Below, in pieces: positions 34,319 to 42,470 of a stretch of DNA of 64,000 nt. The stretch covers positions 3,658,001 to 3,722,000 of the forward strand of contig NZ_CP033972.1 of NCBI RefSeq assembly GCF_003855095.1, written 5' to 3'. Source of the stretch: Gordonia insulae (lineage in GTDB: Bacteria > Actinomycetota > Actinomycetes > Mycobacteriales > Mycobacteriaceae). Within the stretch, counting starts at the first letter, position 1. Every line of letters begins with the position of its first letter. The notes under the pieces are model-generated. The model ran no database searches and had not been told where the DNA came from. It was given only the letters and a program-made list of their open reading frames with translations. The position numbers were made by a program, and so were the translations under genes.

Positions 34319-35080
34319 ATGATCAATGCCGTCGGCGTGCCGCGGTCCGTCCTAGTCCTGGGCGGAAGTTCCGAGATCGGTCTGGCGATCACCGAGGAAT
34401 ACCTGAAGAAGGGCCCGATGCGGGTGGTGCTGGCGACCGTCCCCGGCGATCCCGCCGCGGCAGCCGCCGCGGAGAAGATGACCAAGGCGGGCGCCTCGAG
34501 TGTCGAGCAGATCGACTTCGACGCCCTCGCCCCCGACACCCATCCGGCCGTGCTGGACAAGGCATTTGCCGGCGGCGACATCGACGTGGCGATCGTCGCG
34601 TTCGGTATCCAGCCCGACGACGAGAAGGCCTGGCAGGACCAGCGGACCGCGGTGACCGAGGTCGGCATCAACTACACCGCCGCGGTGTCGGTGGGCGTCC
34701 TGCTCGGCGAGAAGATGCGCGCCCAGGGCTTCGGTCAGATCATCGCGATGAGTTCCGTCGCCGGAGAGCGCGTGCGCCGCAGCAACTTCGTGTACGGCTC
34801 CACCAAGGCCGGCCTGGACGGCTTCTACCTCGGCCTCGGTGAGGCGTTGCGCCCGTTCGGCATCCGCGTCCTGGTGATCCGACCCGGCCAGGTCCGCACG
34901 CGCCTCTCCGCCCACGTGAAGGAAGCACCGCTCACCGTGGAGAAGGAAGACGTCGCGCGGCTCGCGGTGGCAGCCGCCGACAAGGGCAAGGACATCGTCT
35001 GGGCACCCGGCCCGTTCCGCTTCGTGATGATCATCCTGCGGCACATCCCGCGCCCGATCTTCCGTCGACTGCCCATCTGA
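34319..35080 (+). CDS. dprE2: Decaprenylphosphoryl-2-keto-ribose reductase
   Basis: The 253-residue SDR begins [20 protein letters not shown] and carries the catalytic segment [20 protein letters not shown] followed by KAG (YxxxK). It ends [16 protein letters not shown], as DprE2 does. It uses NADH to reduce the 2-keto intermediate from DprE1 to decaprenyl-phosphoryl-arabinose at the inner face of the membrane. AAAGGAG precedes the ATG. It is followed 2 bases later by aftA. Confidence 0.94.
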   Translation: MINAVGVPRSVLVLGGSSEIGLAITEEYLKKGPMRVVLATVPGDPAAAAAAEKMTKAGASSVEQIDFDALAPDTHPAVLDKAFAGGDIDVAIVAFGIQPDDEKAWQDQRTAVTEVGINYTAAVSVGVLLGEKMRAQGFGQIIAMSSVAGERVRRSNFVYGSTKAGLDGFYLGLGEALRPFGIRVLVIRPGQVRTRLSAHVKEAPLTVEKEDVARLAVAAADKGKDIVWAPGPFRFVMIILRHIPRPIFRRLPI

Positions 35081-35082
35081 TC

Positions 35083-37020
35083 GTGGGCGTGCCCGTTCGC
35101 CACGCCCGTGATGTCGGGGAGCTCATCGTCGGCGCCGTCCTCGGTGCGCTGATCGCGTTCGTCGGACTGAAGGTCATCGGAGGCGTCGACTGGCCGGCGT
35201 TCAACTCGTCCAACGTGACTCGCGCACTGACGACGGTCGGACAGGTCGTCGCGGTGGCAGTCCTGCTGCTCGCGGTGCTCCTGCACCGTTACGGCAGACC
35301 CCGATGGTTGGTCAATCTGCTGTCCGTCGGCGCGACGGCGGGCCTGGCCACCATCACGCTCGGCATGCCGCTCGGTGCCACCCGGCTCTACCTGTTCGGG
35401 TTGTCGGTCGACCAACAGTTCCGCACCGAGTACCTCACCCGGATGACGAGCAGCCCACGCCTGGCCGACATGACCTATATCGACCTGCCGCCGTACTACC
35501 CGGCCGGATGGTTCTGGTGGGGCGGTCGTTACGCGAACATCGAGGGTCTGCCCGGCTGGGAGGCCTACAAGCCGTGGGCCATCCTCACCATCGCGGTCGC
35601 CGCGGCGGTGGGCGTCCTGCTGTGGAACCGGATGGTCGGCGCCACCCGCGGAATCCCGATCGCGCTGGCCGTCACCGTCATCACGATCATGTACGCGTCG
35701 CCGGAACCGTACGCGGCAGTGCTGGTCCTCATCGGTACGCCGATGCTGATCCCGTTGCTGCATGCGCTGCGCGGTCGATCCCGCGCCGCCGACGGTCCGG
35801 TGGGCGGCTTCCGCTCCGGCACCAGTTGGCCCGCCGTCGTCGCGGCCGGTGCGTTCATCGGCCTGAGCGCCACCTTCTACACGCTCTACACCGGCATGTT
35901 CGCCCTCACCGCGGTGATCATGGCGCTCTATCTGATCGTGGTGGCGTGGCTCCGCGCGTCCAACAAGGCTGTCCCGGACGGCGAGATCGCCGGGCAGCGG
36001 CGATCGGTGATCCTGGCGATCGCAGGACGTCTGCTCTCGATCGGTGTCATCTCCGGACTGATCGCCCTCCTGGTGTGGGCGCCGTACCTGTGGTCGCGGG
36101 CCCGGAGTGAGCCCGCCAGCGGCGGTACGGCCGAACACTATCTGCCCGAACGCGGTGCGATCCTGCCACTTCCGTTCTTCCACTTCACCCTCGTCGGACT
36201 CATCACCCTCATCGGCCTGATCTGGATCCTGCTGCGCTTCCGGGAGCGCACGATCGCGCTGGCACTCGGACTCACCGTGGTCACCATCTACCTGTTCTGC
36301 CTGCTCTCGATGACGCTCACCGCGGGTGGCAGCACGCTGCTGTCGTTCCGGCTCGACCCGATCCTGAACGCCACGCTCGCCGCGGCCGGCGTGCTGGGTG
36401 TCGCGGAGTTGTCGCGCTGGGCGGTCGGCAGATTCGGTGACGTCCGCTTCGTCATCGGGGCGGTTGCGACGGTGTCGGCGATCGCGCTCGCGCAGGGCGT
36501 GCCGGGCTTCCTGTCCACCGAGATCACCACGGCATACACCGACACCGACGGTTACGGGAAGCGTGCCGATCAGCGGCCGCCGGGCGCCGAATCGTACTAC
36601 CCGCAGATCCACCGGCTGATCCGCGAGCAGACCGGCAGACCCGCCGATCAGAACGTCGTCCTCACCGCCGACTACGGTTTCCTGTCGATCTACCCGTACT
36701 GGGGTTTCCAAGGGCTGACGTCACACTATGCGAACCCGTTGGCCGAGTTCGACAAACGGGCGAAGACCATCGAACGCTGGGCCGACTCCGCCACGCCGGA
36801 CGAACTCGTGCGCAAGCTCGACCGGTCGCCGTGGAAGCCGCCGAACGTCTTCCTGTTCCGTTATGGCGCCGACGGTTACACGCTGCGGCTCGCCGAGGAC
36901 GTCTACCCGAACGATCCGAATGTGAAGCGCTACACCGTCACCTTCGATCCCGCGGCATTCTCCGATCCGCGTTTCCGGGTCACCGAGGTCGGGCCGTTCG
37001 TCGTGGTGGTGCGACGGTGA
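35083..37020 (+). CDS. aftA: Galactan 5-O-arabinofuranosyltransferase AftA
   Basis: The 645-residue polytopic protein starts at a GTG 2 bases after dprE2. It has about 11 membrane helices and the AftA loop SVDQQFRTEYLTRMTSSPRL and TYIDLPPYYPAGWFWWGGRY, characteristic of GT85. The C-terminal third is a soluble extracytoplasmic domain (NVVLTADYGFLSIYPYWGFQ and on). AftA adds the first arabinose residues to galactan, priming the chains that the Emb proteins extend. Position after dprE1-dprE2 is as in M. tuberculosis. Confidence 0.93.
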   Translation: MGVPVRHARDVGELIVGAVLGALIAFVGLKVIGGVDWPAFNSSNVTRALTTVGQVVAVAVLLLAVLLHRYGRPRWLVNLLSVGATAGLATITLGMPLGATRLYLFGLSVDQQFRTEYLTRMTSSPRLADMTYIDLPPYYPAGWFWWGGRYANIEGLPGWEAYKPWAILTIAVAAAVGVLLWNRMVGATRGIPIALAVTVITIMYASPEPYAAVLVLIGTPMLIPLLHALRGRSRAADGPVGGFRSGTSWPAVVAAGAFIGLSATFYTLYTGMFALTAVIMALYLIVVAWLRASNKAVPDGEIAGQRRSVILAIAGRLLSIGVISGLIALLVWAPYLWSRARSEPASGGTAEHYLPERGAILPLPFFHFTLVGLITLIGLIWILLRFRERTIALALGLTVVTIYLFCLLSMTLTAGGSTLLSFRLDPILNATLAAAGVLGVAELSRWAVGRFGDVRFVIGAVATVSAIALAQGVPGFLSTEITTAYTDTDGYGKRADQRPPGAESYYPQIHRLIREQTGRPADQNVVLTADYGFLSIYPYWGFQGLTSHYANPLAEFDKRAKTIERWADSATPDELVRKLDRSPWKPPNVFLFRYGADGYTLRLAEDVYPNDPNVKRYTVTFDPAAFSDPRFRVTEVGPFVVVVRR

Positions 37021-37778
37021 TCGGGAAGAAGGTCAACTTCCGGATCAGCCGGGTCGACGCGGGTTCGTCGTCGGCGTTTCTGGTCCACAGCGATGTCGTC
37101 AACTGGATTCTGCTGCAAGCGGGTTCGGACATCACGCTGATCGACGCGGGTTATCCGGGTCAGGCGTCGGATGTGGTCGAGTCGATCCGGCAGATCGGTG
37201 GTCGGCCGGAGGACATCCGCGGCGCCCTGCTCACCCACGCCCACGTCGACCACCTCGGCGGACTCGTCTCGCTGAGTGAGCAGTACGGGTTCGACGTGTT
37301 CATGGACCCGGTCGAGGTGTCCCACGCCCGCCGCGACCACCTGCAGCAGGCGGGCCCCGCCGACATCGTGCCGATCGCCTACCGGCCGCGAGTGCTGCGC
37401 TGGTTGGCCACCGTGACCCCGCTGGGAGTGCTGAGCCGGACCGGTATTCCGGACGCCAAGCCGTTTCCGGATCCGCTCGATCTGCCGGGACGCCCGCTCC
37501 CGGTCGCAGCACATGGCCACACCGACGGGCACAGCGCGTACCTCGTCGCCGACGGTCAGGTCCTGGTGTCCGGCGATGCGCTGGTCAGCGGGCACCCGAT
37601 CTCGAAGATCGATGGTCCGCAATGCATCTCGAACGCCTTTCAACACGACGTCGAGACCGCGCGACGGACCGTCCGGTCATTCACCACCCTGGACGCGACG
37701 ACCCTGTTCCCGGGACACGGACCCCGGGTCGACGGGTCGGTGGCAGCCGCCGCGCGCCGGGCACTCGAGGTGTCCTGA
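37017..37778 (+). CDS. Metallo-beta-lactamase-fold hydrolase
   Basis: This 253-residue protein starts at a GTG overlapping the aftA stop (GTGA). It keeps an intact metal-binding loop (LLTHAHVDHLGGLVSL), plus VAAHGHTDGHSAYLV, VSGDALVSG and TLFPGHGPRVDG, so it is a likely Zn-dependent hydrolase of glyoxalase II type. Being cotranscribed with the arabinan donor genes is unusual and may be accidental. It differs clearly from the ligand-less MBL protein at 31525. Its substrate is unknown. Confidence 0.83.
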   Translation: MIGKKVNFRISRVDAGSSSAFLVHSDVVNWILLQAGSDITLIDAGYPGQASDVVESIRQIGGRPEDIRGALLTHAHVDHLGGLVSLSEQYGFDVFMDPVEVSHARRDHLQQAGPADIVPIAYRPRVLRWLATVTPLGVLSRTGIPDAKPFPDPLDLPGRPLPVAAHGHTDGHSAYLVADGQVLVSGDALVSGHPISKIDGPQCISNAFQHDVETARRTVRSFTTLDATTLFPGHGPRVDGSVAAAARRALEVS

Positions 37779-37817
37779 GGGCTGATCCGGTTCCGGTGGC
37801 GACGTTCCGCGGAACGC

Positions 37818-38264
37818 TCACCCAGCGAGGTGATCCCGCGCGAGTCCCAGCTCGATCCGCCAGCCCTCGACGTTGCCGTCGAATCTCTGCCGGCGCTCCG
37901 CCGCCGTCCCGGGCAGAGAGGCGAATCCGCTCTCCGCGACCTTGAGGACCACTCCGTCCCCGGTGTCGTCCGGGGTGACCCAGAACTCGACGAGGGTCGA
38001 CTCACTGTCCACGACATCAGGATCCGCGAGCCAGCGGAAGGCCGCATAGCGCGGTTCGTCCAGGCTCACCGTGCGGAAGGCGAACTTCCCGTGGGTCGGG
38101 TCGTGGACAACGGAGAGATCGCCGTCCTCCTCGATGCGATGCTCCACGATCTGCGAGTCGTTGATGTACCAGCCCGGTTCGCTGACCAACGCCCACACCT
38201 TCTGTGCCGGTGCGGCAATGGTGATCTCGCGTTCGATGCGATCCAGTTCGAGTTCTGTGCTCAT
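37818..38264 (-). CDS. SRPBCC (AHSA1-like) protein 1
   Basis: A 148-residue START/Bet v1-like protein from the ATG at 38264. It has LDRIEREITIAAPAQKVWAL, EPGWYINDSQIVEHRIEEDG, KFAFRTVSLDEPRYAAFRWL and STLVEFWVTPDD. The fold binds hydrophobic ligands. Its start overlaps the ArsR stop (ATGA). It is a paralogue of the protein at 38634-39083, with most motifs shared. Confidence 0.85.
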   Translation of the reverse strand: MSTELELDRIEREITIAAPAQKVWALVSEPGWYINDSQIVEHRIEEDGDLSVVHDPTHGKFAFRTVSLDEPRYAAFRWLADPDVVDSESTLVEFWVTPDDTGDGVVLKVAESGFASLPGTAAERRQRFDGNVEGWRIELGLARDHLAG

Positions 38265-38641
38265 GACTTCTCCTTCGAAGAGTTCTCGGCCAACGACCTG
38301 ATGCGGTCGAGGCGACGGTCCCATCCGCGGGCGATGGCGTCGAGTTGGCGCGCGACCTGGCTCAGGCGCGCACCGACCGGCTCGTAGCGCAGTTCCCGAC
38401 CCGCTCTGACCGAGCTGACCAAACCCACGTCCTCCAGTACGCGAAGGTGTTTCGCGATCGCCTGTCGGGTGATGGGTAGTTCGGCGGCCAGTGCCGACGC
38501 CGACGCCGGCGTGCGGGACAACGTCACGAGGATCTGCCAACGACTGTCGTCGGCGAGCGCCGCGAACAGATCGACCGGCGCGGCGCCGGCCACGGCCTGC
38601 GCACTCGGATCGCTCGTCCCGCCCACATCCGACTCAGGCAC
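38261..38641 (-). CDS. ArsR-family regulator
   Basis: With the GTG at 38641 the product is 126 residues. It contains DLFAALADDSRWQILVTLSR, the recognition helix ALAAELPITRQAIAKHLRVL and the wing VGLVSSVRAGRELRYE. There is no metal-binding Cys pattern, so it belongs to the ArsR type often paired with SRPBCC proteins. It overlaps both SRPBCC genes and is the middle of a three-gene operon. It probably represses that operon through the two repeats at 39114-39167. Confidence 0.85.
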   Translation of the reverse strand: MPESDVGGTSDPSAQAVAGAAPVDLFAALADDSRWQILVTLSRTPASASALAAELPITRQAIAKHLRVLEDVGLVSSVRAGRELRYEPVGARLSQVARQLDAIARGWDRRLDRIRSLAENSSKEKS

Positions 38642-39083
38642 GGGCAGCGGCCCCGGCGAGGTGGTCGGCGGCCAGATCCAACTCGATCCGCCAGCCGTCG
38701 GTGTGGTCGTCGAATCGCGAGCGGCGATCGGCCTCCGGCTCGGACAGCGAGGCGAACCCGGATTCCGCAACCCTGAGCACCACGCCGGAATCGGCCTGGG
38801 TGACCCAGAACTCCACCAGCGTCGACGAACTCGTGGGATCGTCGGCGTCGATGTGCCACCGGAAGGCCGCGTAGGTGGGCTCATCGAGCGTCACGGTACG
38901 GAATGCGAACTTGCCGTGTTTCGGATCGTGGACGTAGCTCATGTCACCGTCGTGCTCGATGCGGTGGTCGCCGATCCTCTGATCGTTTGCATACCAGCCG
39001 GGTTCACTGACCAGTGCCCACACCCGCGCGATGGGTGCGTCGATGGTGATCTCTCGTTCGATGCGATCGAATTGCGTGTCCAT
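38634..39083 (-). CDS. SRPBCC (AHSA1-like) protein 2
   Basis: A 149-residue protein starting MDTQFDRIEREITIDAP, with EPGWYANDQRIGDHRIEHDG, KFAFRTVTLDEPTYAAFRWH and STLVEFWVTQAD. It is the first gene of the operon and a paralogue of protein 1. AGGAG stands upstream of the ATG. Likely a hydrophobic-ligand binding protein; role unknown. Confidence 0.85.
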   Translation of the reverse strand: MDTQFDRIEREITIDAPIARVWALVSEPGWYANDQRIGDHRIEHDGDMSYVHDPKHGKFAFRTVTLDEPTYAAFRWHIDADDPTSSSTLVEFWVTQADSGVVLRVAESGFASLSEPEADRRSRFDDHTDGWRIELDLAADHLAGAAARA

Positions 39084-39113
39084 GGGGTTCTCCTCGGGTC
39101 GAATGGACGAGCT

Positions 39114-39137
39114 ATCTGCAACTCAATAGTTGCAGAT
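39114..39137. promoter_or_regulatory. ArsR operator 1
   Basis: ATCTGCAACT and AGTTGCAGAT form a perfect dyad of 10-bp arms with a 4-base spacer, 30 bases before the SRPBCC 2 start. Confidence 0.7.
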
Positions 39138-39149
39138 GCCATCGGTTAG

Positions 39150-39167
39150 TGCAACCCCTGAGTTGCA
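39150..39167. promoter_or_regulatory. ArsR operator 2
   Basis: TGCAAC and GTTGCA with a 6-base spacer repeat the core of operator 1, which suggests two regulator dimers bind side by side. Confidence 0.6.
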
Positions 39168-39355
39168 GAAATCCTCCGTTCGATCCGCCGAGCGCAGTCG
39201 AGGCACCGCGGCAATGCACCGACCAGCGACAGCGGGTATCGTCGACGACCTGGGACCGGCAGTGAACCCGTGCCCCGTTCGGTTGGCAGCGTTGCCCGAG
39301 CCCCCGTGGCCGTCTGTGACCGTGGACGTTCCCGTGACCGCGGAAGTTTGAACCA

Positions 39356-41919
39356 ATGACCACTTCATTCCTCGTGGATACCGACGTGTTCGGTGCCGAC
39401 CTGACGACGGCAGCAGCGCGGTGGCGTGCGGTTGCCGCAGCGCGCGCCGATGCGACCGCGGTGCGCACGCCCGAGGCGTCGCTCACATTCGCCGAGACCG
39501 CCGCGCAGGCAGATCGACGTGCCCAGCAGATCGTCGGCATGACCGAGGCCGGGCGCCCCATCGCGATCTCGATCGAGTCCGACACTGACACGGTTGTCTC
39601 GATGCTGGCCGTGCTCTGCTCCGGCCGTCCGCTCGTCCTGCTCGATCCGTTCCTGCCCGCGGATCGTCGCGAGCGCGTCCTCCGACTGTCCGGCGCCCAC
39701 CTCTGGGAACCATTGGACGCCGACGTGGATCCCGGGGGCACGGTGTCCGGGGCGCCCGAACCCGCACCCGACGACCCCGCCGTCCTGCTCTTCACCTCGG
39801 GCTCCACGGGCACCCCGAAGGGCGCCGTCCTGTCCCAGCGGATGCCGGTCAACCATGCTCGCGACGGCCGGCACTTCATGAACTTCGGCCCCGAGGACCG
39901 GGCCGCCGTGCTGTTGCCGCTCAGTTTCGGTGGCGGCCTCGACGCGCTCGCGATGAGCCTGCTCAACGGCGCGACCGTGCTGCTGTGGGACGTCCGCCGA
40001 CGAACCACTTCCGGCCTGCGTGACTGGCTCGCGGCCGAGCGTGCCACCACCGTGCACAGCACACCGTCCCTCCTGCGTTCGTGGCTGGGCGAACTCACCG
40101 CCGATGACGCCGTCGACTCGGTTCGCCTGCTCTCGACCTGCGGTGAGCCGACACACCACACCGACGTGCTCCTCACCCGGGAAACCCTCATGCCGCACGG
40201 CATGTTCTGCAGCGGGGCCGGTGCCTCCGAGGTCGGCAACCTGGCCTTCAACCTGCTGTCACCGGAGCAGGAGATCGAGGCCGGACCGGTACCGGTCGGT
40301 CTCCCTGCGTCGGACAAACACATCCGGATCGTCGACGAAGACGGCGCAGACCTGCCGGCAGGCACCACCGGCGAGGTGCTGGTCGAATCCGCCCACATCG
40401 CCTCCGGGTATCACGACGACCCGGAGCAGACGGCCACCGTTTCGAGGAACTCGCCGACGGCCGGACCCGTTATCGCACAGGCGACCTCGGCCGGCTCGAC
40501 GAGAGCGGCGGACTCCACCTGCTCGGGCGACTCGACGACGCCGTCAAGATCCGCGGGTACCTGGTCGAACCCATCGAGGTCGAAGCAGCGCTCCGCGCCC
40601 TGCCCTGGACCCTCGACGCGGTCGTCACCGCCGATCCCGACGCCGGACGACTGACCGCACACGTCGCCGTCGACCCGCAGAAGTGGTCGCCGACGTCCGC
40701 CGAGATCCGTCGCGCACTCGGAGAGTCGCTGGCGTCGTGGATGATTCCACGAGACATCGTGGTGCTCACCAAACTCCCGCGCAACGAGCGGGGCAAGGTC
40801 GACCGCGGCGCACTACCGCCCCCGCCGCCGCGTCCCGCGCCGGAACCGCCGCGCGGACTGACCGAGATGGCGTTGCACCAGTTCTGGTGCGACATCCTGG
40901 GTCTCGAAAGCATCGGGCGCAACGAGGATTTCGTCGAACTCGGCGGCGACTCGCTGGCCGCCGCGAAGATGCTCGCGGAGGTGCATCATCACCTGCAGTT
41001 GGAGGTGACCACGGCGATGCTCGCCGAGGCCCCCACGATCGCCTTGTTCGCCCAGCGCATCGAGTCCGCCGCGAAGGAACGTTCGGCGAAGGCGACCGGC
41101 GCGACGCTGGTCCCGCTGCGGCCGGGCACCGGCACCCCGATCTTCCTGATCGCGGGCGCGGGCAGCCTCGCGACGAGTCTGACCCCGATGGTCCGGGCGA
41201 TCAGCACCGTCCGTCCCATCTATGCCATCCAGGCGCGCGGAGTGGAGACACGCGGTCGGGCCGACCACTCGATCCGCGCGGCCGCGCGTCGCGCGATCGC
41301 CGACATCCGATCGGTCCAGCCCCACGGTCCGTATCAGATCGGGGGCTACTCGCTGGGCGGATTCATCGCGGTCGAGGCCGCTGCCCGGCTGACCACAGCG
41401 GGCGAGACATGCGGGATCGTGACCGTCATCGACTCCGCATTCGTCCCGGCTCTCGCCCGGCGGCTCCGAGGTGAGCGCGTCGGCGTGTTGTCGCGGGCGC
41501 GTGCGGCGTTGCGCTCCCTCACGGCGGAGGACGACACCCTGCCGGACCGGACCGGCGACGCAGCGGCGAAACCTGCTGCTCCCCTACCGCAACGCATCGT
41601 GCAGCAGGTGGGTCTCCACGCGCTGATGCTCACCGCGGGACTCGTCCCCCTGCCGACGGCCTTGCAGTGGGTGGTCTTCTTCTCACTCGGTACCAGGATG
41701 ATCGGGCGCCATCGTCCCAGTCCATTCGCCGGACCCATCGCGGTCATCCGTTCACGCACCAACTCCGACGACCCCGATCTCTGGGGACATCTGACCTCCG
41801 GCGAGGTGGAGTTCGCCGACGTCAGCGGTGACCACATCTCCATGATCCGTGCGCCCTACGCCACCGAAACGGCCCGGGCGCTCGAGGCGGTACTCGCGCG
41901 CACCGACGGCCCGGCCTGA
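39356..41919 (+). pseudogene. Adenylation-carrier-thioesterase enzyme, one frameshift
   Basis: Two frames together give a protein of about 854 residues. The first (from 39356) carries an adenylation domain (LLFTSGSTGTPKGAVLSQR, HGMFCSGAGASEVGNL, GEVLVESAHIASGYHDDPEQ) and goes wrong after TATV near 40438. The second continues FEELADGRTRYRTGDLGRLD, GRLDDAVKIRGYLVEPIEVE and the Lys of RNERGKVDRG. It then has a carrier domain (ELGGDSLAAAKML, pantetheine Ser) and a thioesterase with GGYSLGGFIAVEA. The change fits loss of one C near 40436-40438. If intact, it would activate one acid, load it on the carrier and release it, as single-module NRPS-like enzymes do. The product is unknown. Break or sequencing error cannot be told apart. 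Confidence 0.8.
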
Positions 41920-41940
41920 CCTCGAGGGAGACGGCTCCCG

Positions 41941-42402
41941 TCAGCCCACCAGCTCGGCCAACCGCCGGATCGCGAACTCGTAACCACGGATGCCGTAACC
42001 GACGATGATCCCCGCAGCGATCGGCGAGACGTAGGAGTGGTGCCGGAACGCCTCGCGTTTGTGGACGTTGCTGATGTGGACTTCCATGATCGGCACCTCC
42101 GGGACCACCAGGGCGTCGGCGAGTGCCACCGAGGTATGGGTCCAGCCGGCCGGGTTGATGACGATGCCACTGATCTGTCCACGGGCCTCGTGGATCCAGT
42201 CGATCATCTCGCCCTCGTGATTGGTCTGGGCGGCGCGCAGCCCGAAGCCCAGTTCCGCGGCGGTCCGTTCCGCCAGTTCGACGACGTCGGCGAGGGTGTG
42301 TGAACCGTAGACCTCGGGCTGCCGGACGCCGAGCGTGTTCAGATTCGGGCCGTTGAGCAGCAGAATCGGCAAGGTCTCTGGGCTGGTCGCGGTCTCCGGC
42401 AT
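41941..42402 (-). CDS. aroQ: Type II 3-dehydroquinate dehydratase
   Basis: From the ATG at 42402 the product is 153 residues with the type II signature: ILLLNGPNLNTLGVRQPEVY (catalytic Tyr region in RQPEVYG), QTNHEGEMIDWIHEA, INPAGWTHTSVAL, EVHISNVHKREAFRHHS and a final IRGYEFAIRRLAELVG. It converts 3-dehydroquinate to 3-dehydroshikimate; in bacteria with aromatic degradation it can also serve quinate use. It stands alone here, away from other aro genes, between the NRPS-like gene and embC. The ATG at 42414 is an alternative start. Confidence 0.92.
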   Translation of the reverse strand: MPETATSPETLPILLLNGPNLNTLGVRQPEVYGSHTLADVVELAERTAAELGFGLRAAQTNHEGEMIDWIHEARGQISGIVINPAGWTHTSVALADALVVPEVPIMEVHISNVHKREAFRHHSYVSPIAAGIIVGYGIRGYEFAIRRLAELVG

Positions 42403-42456
42403 GGCCCCAACCATAGTTGAGCGGTTCGGCCGGACAAGGCGCCGCGGGGCAACGGT

Positions 42457-42462
42457 TACCAT
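42457..42462 (+). promoter_or_regulatory. -10 element of embC, leaderless start
   Basis: TACCAT is followed by 8 bases and the GTG at 42471, without a ribosome site. Confidence 0.5.
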
Positions 42463-42470
42463 CTCTCTTT

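Noticed and set aside
34825..36711. A 628-codon minus-strand open frame across dprE2/aftA
   Set aside because: Antisense to aftA with low-complexity Asp/Arg/Gln translation and no start signal; a shadow of the real gene.
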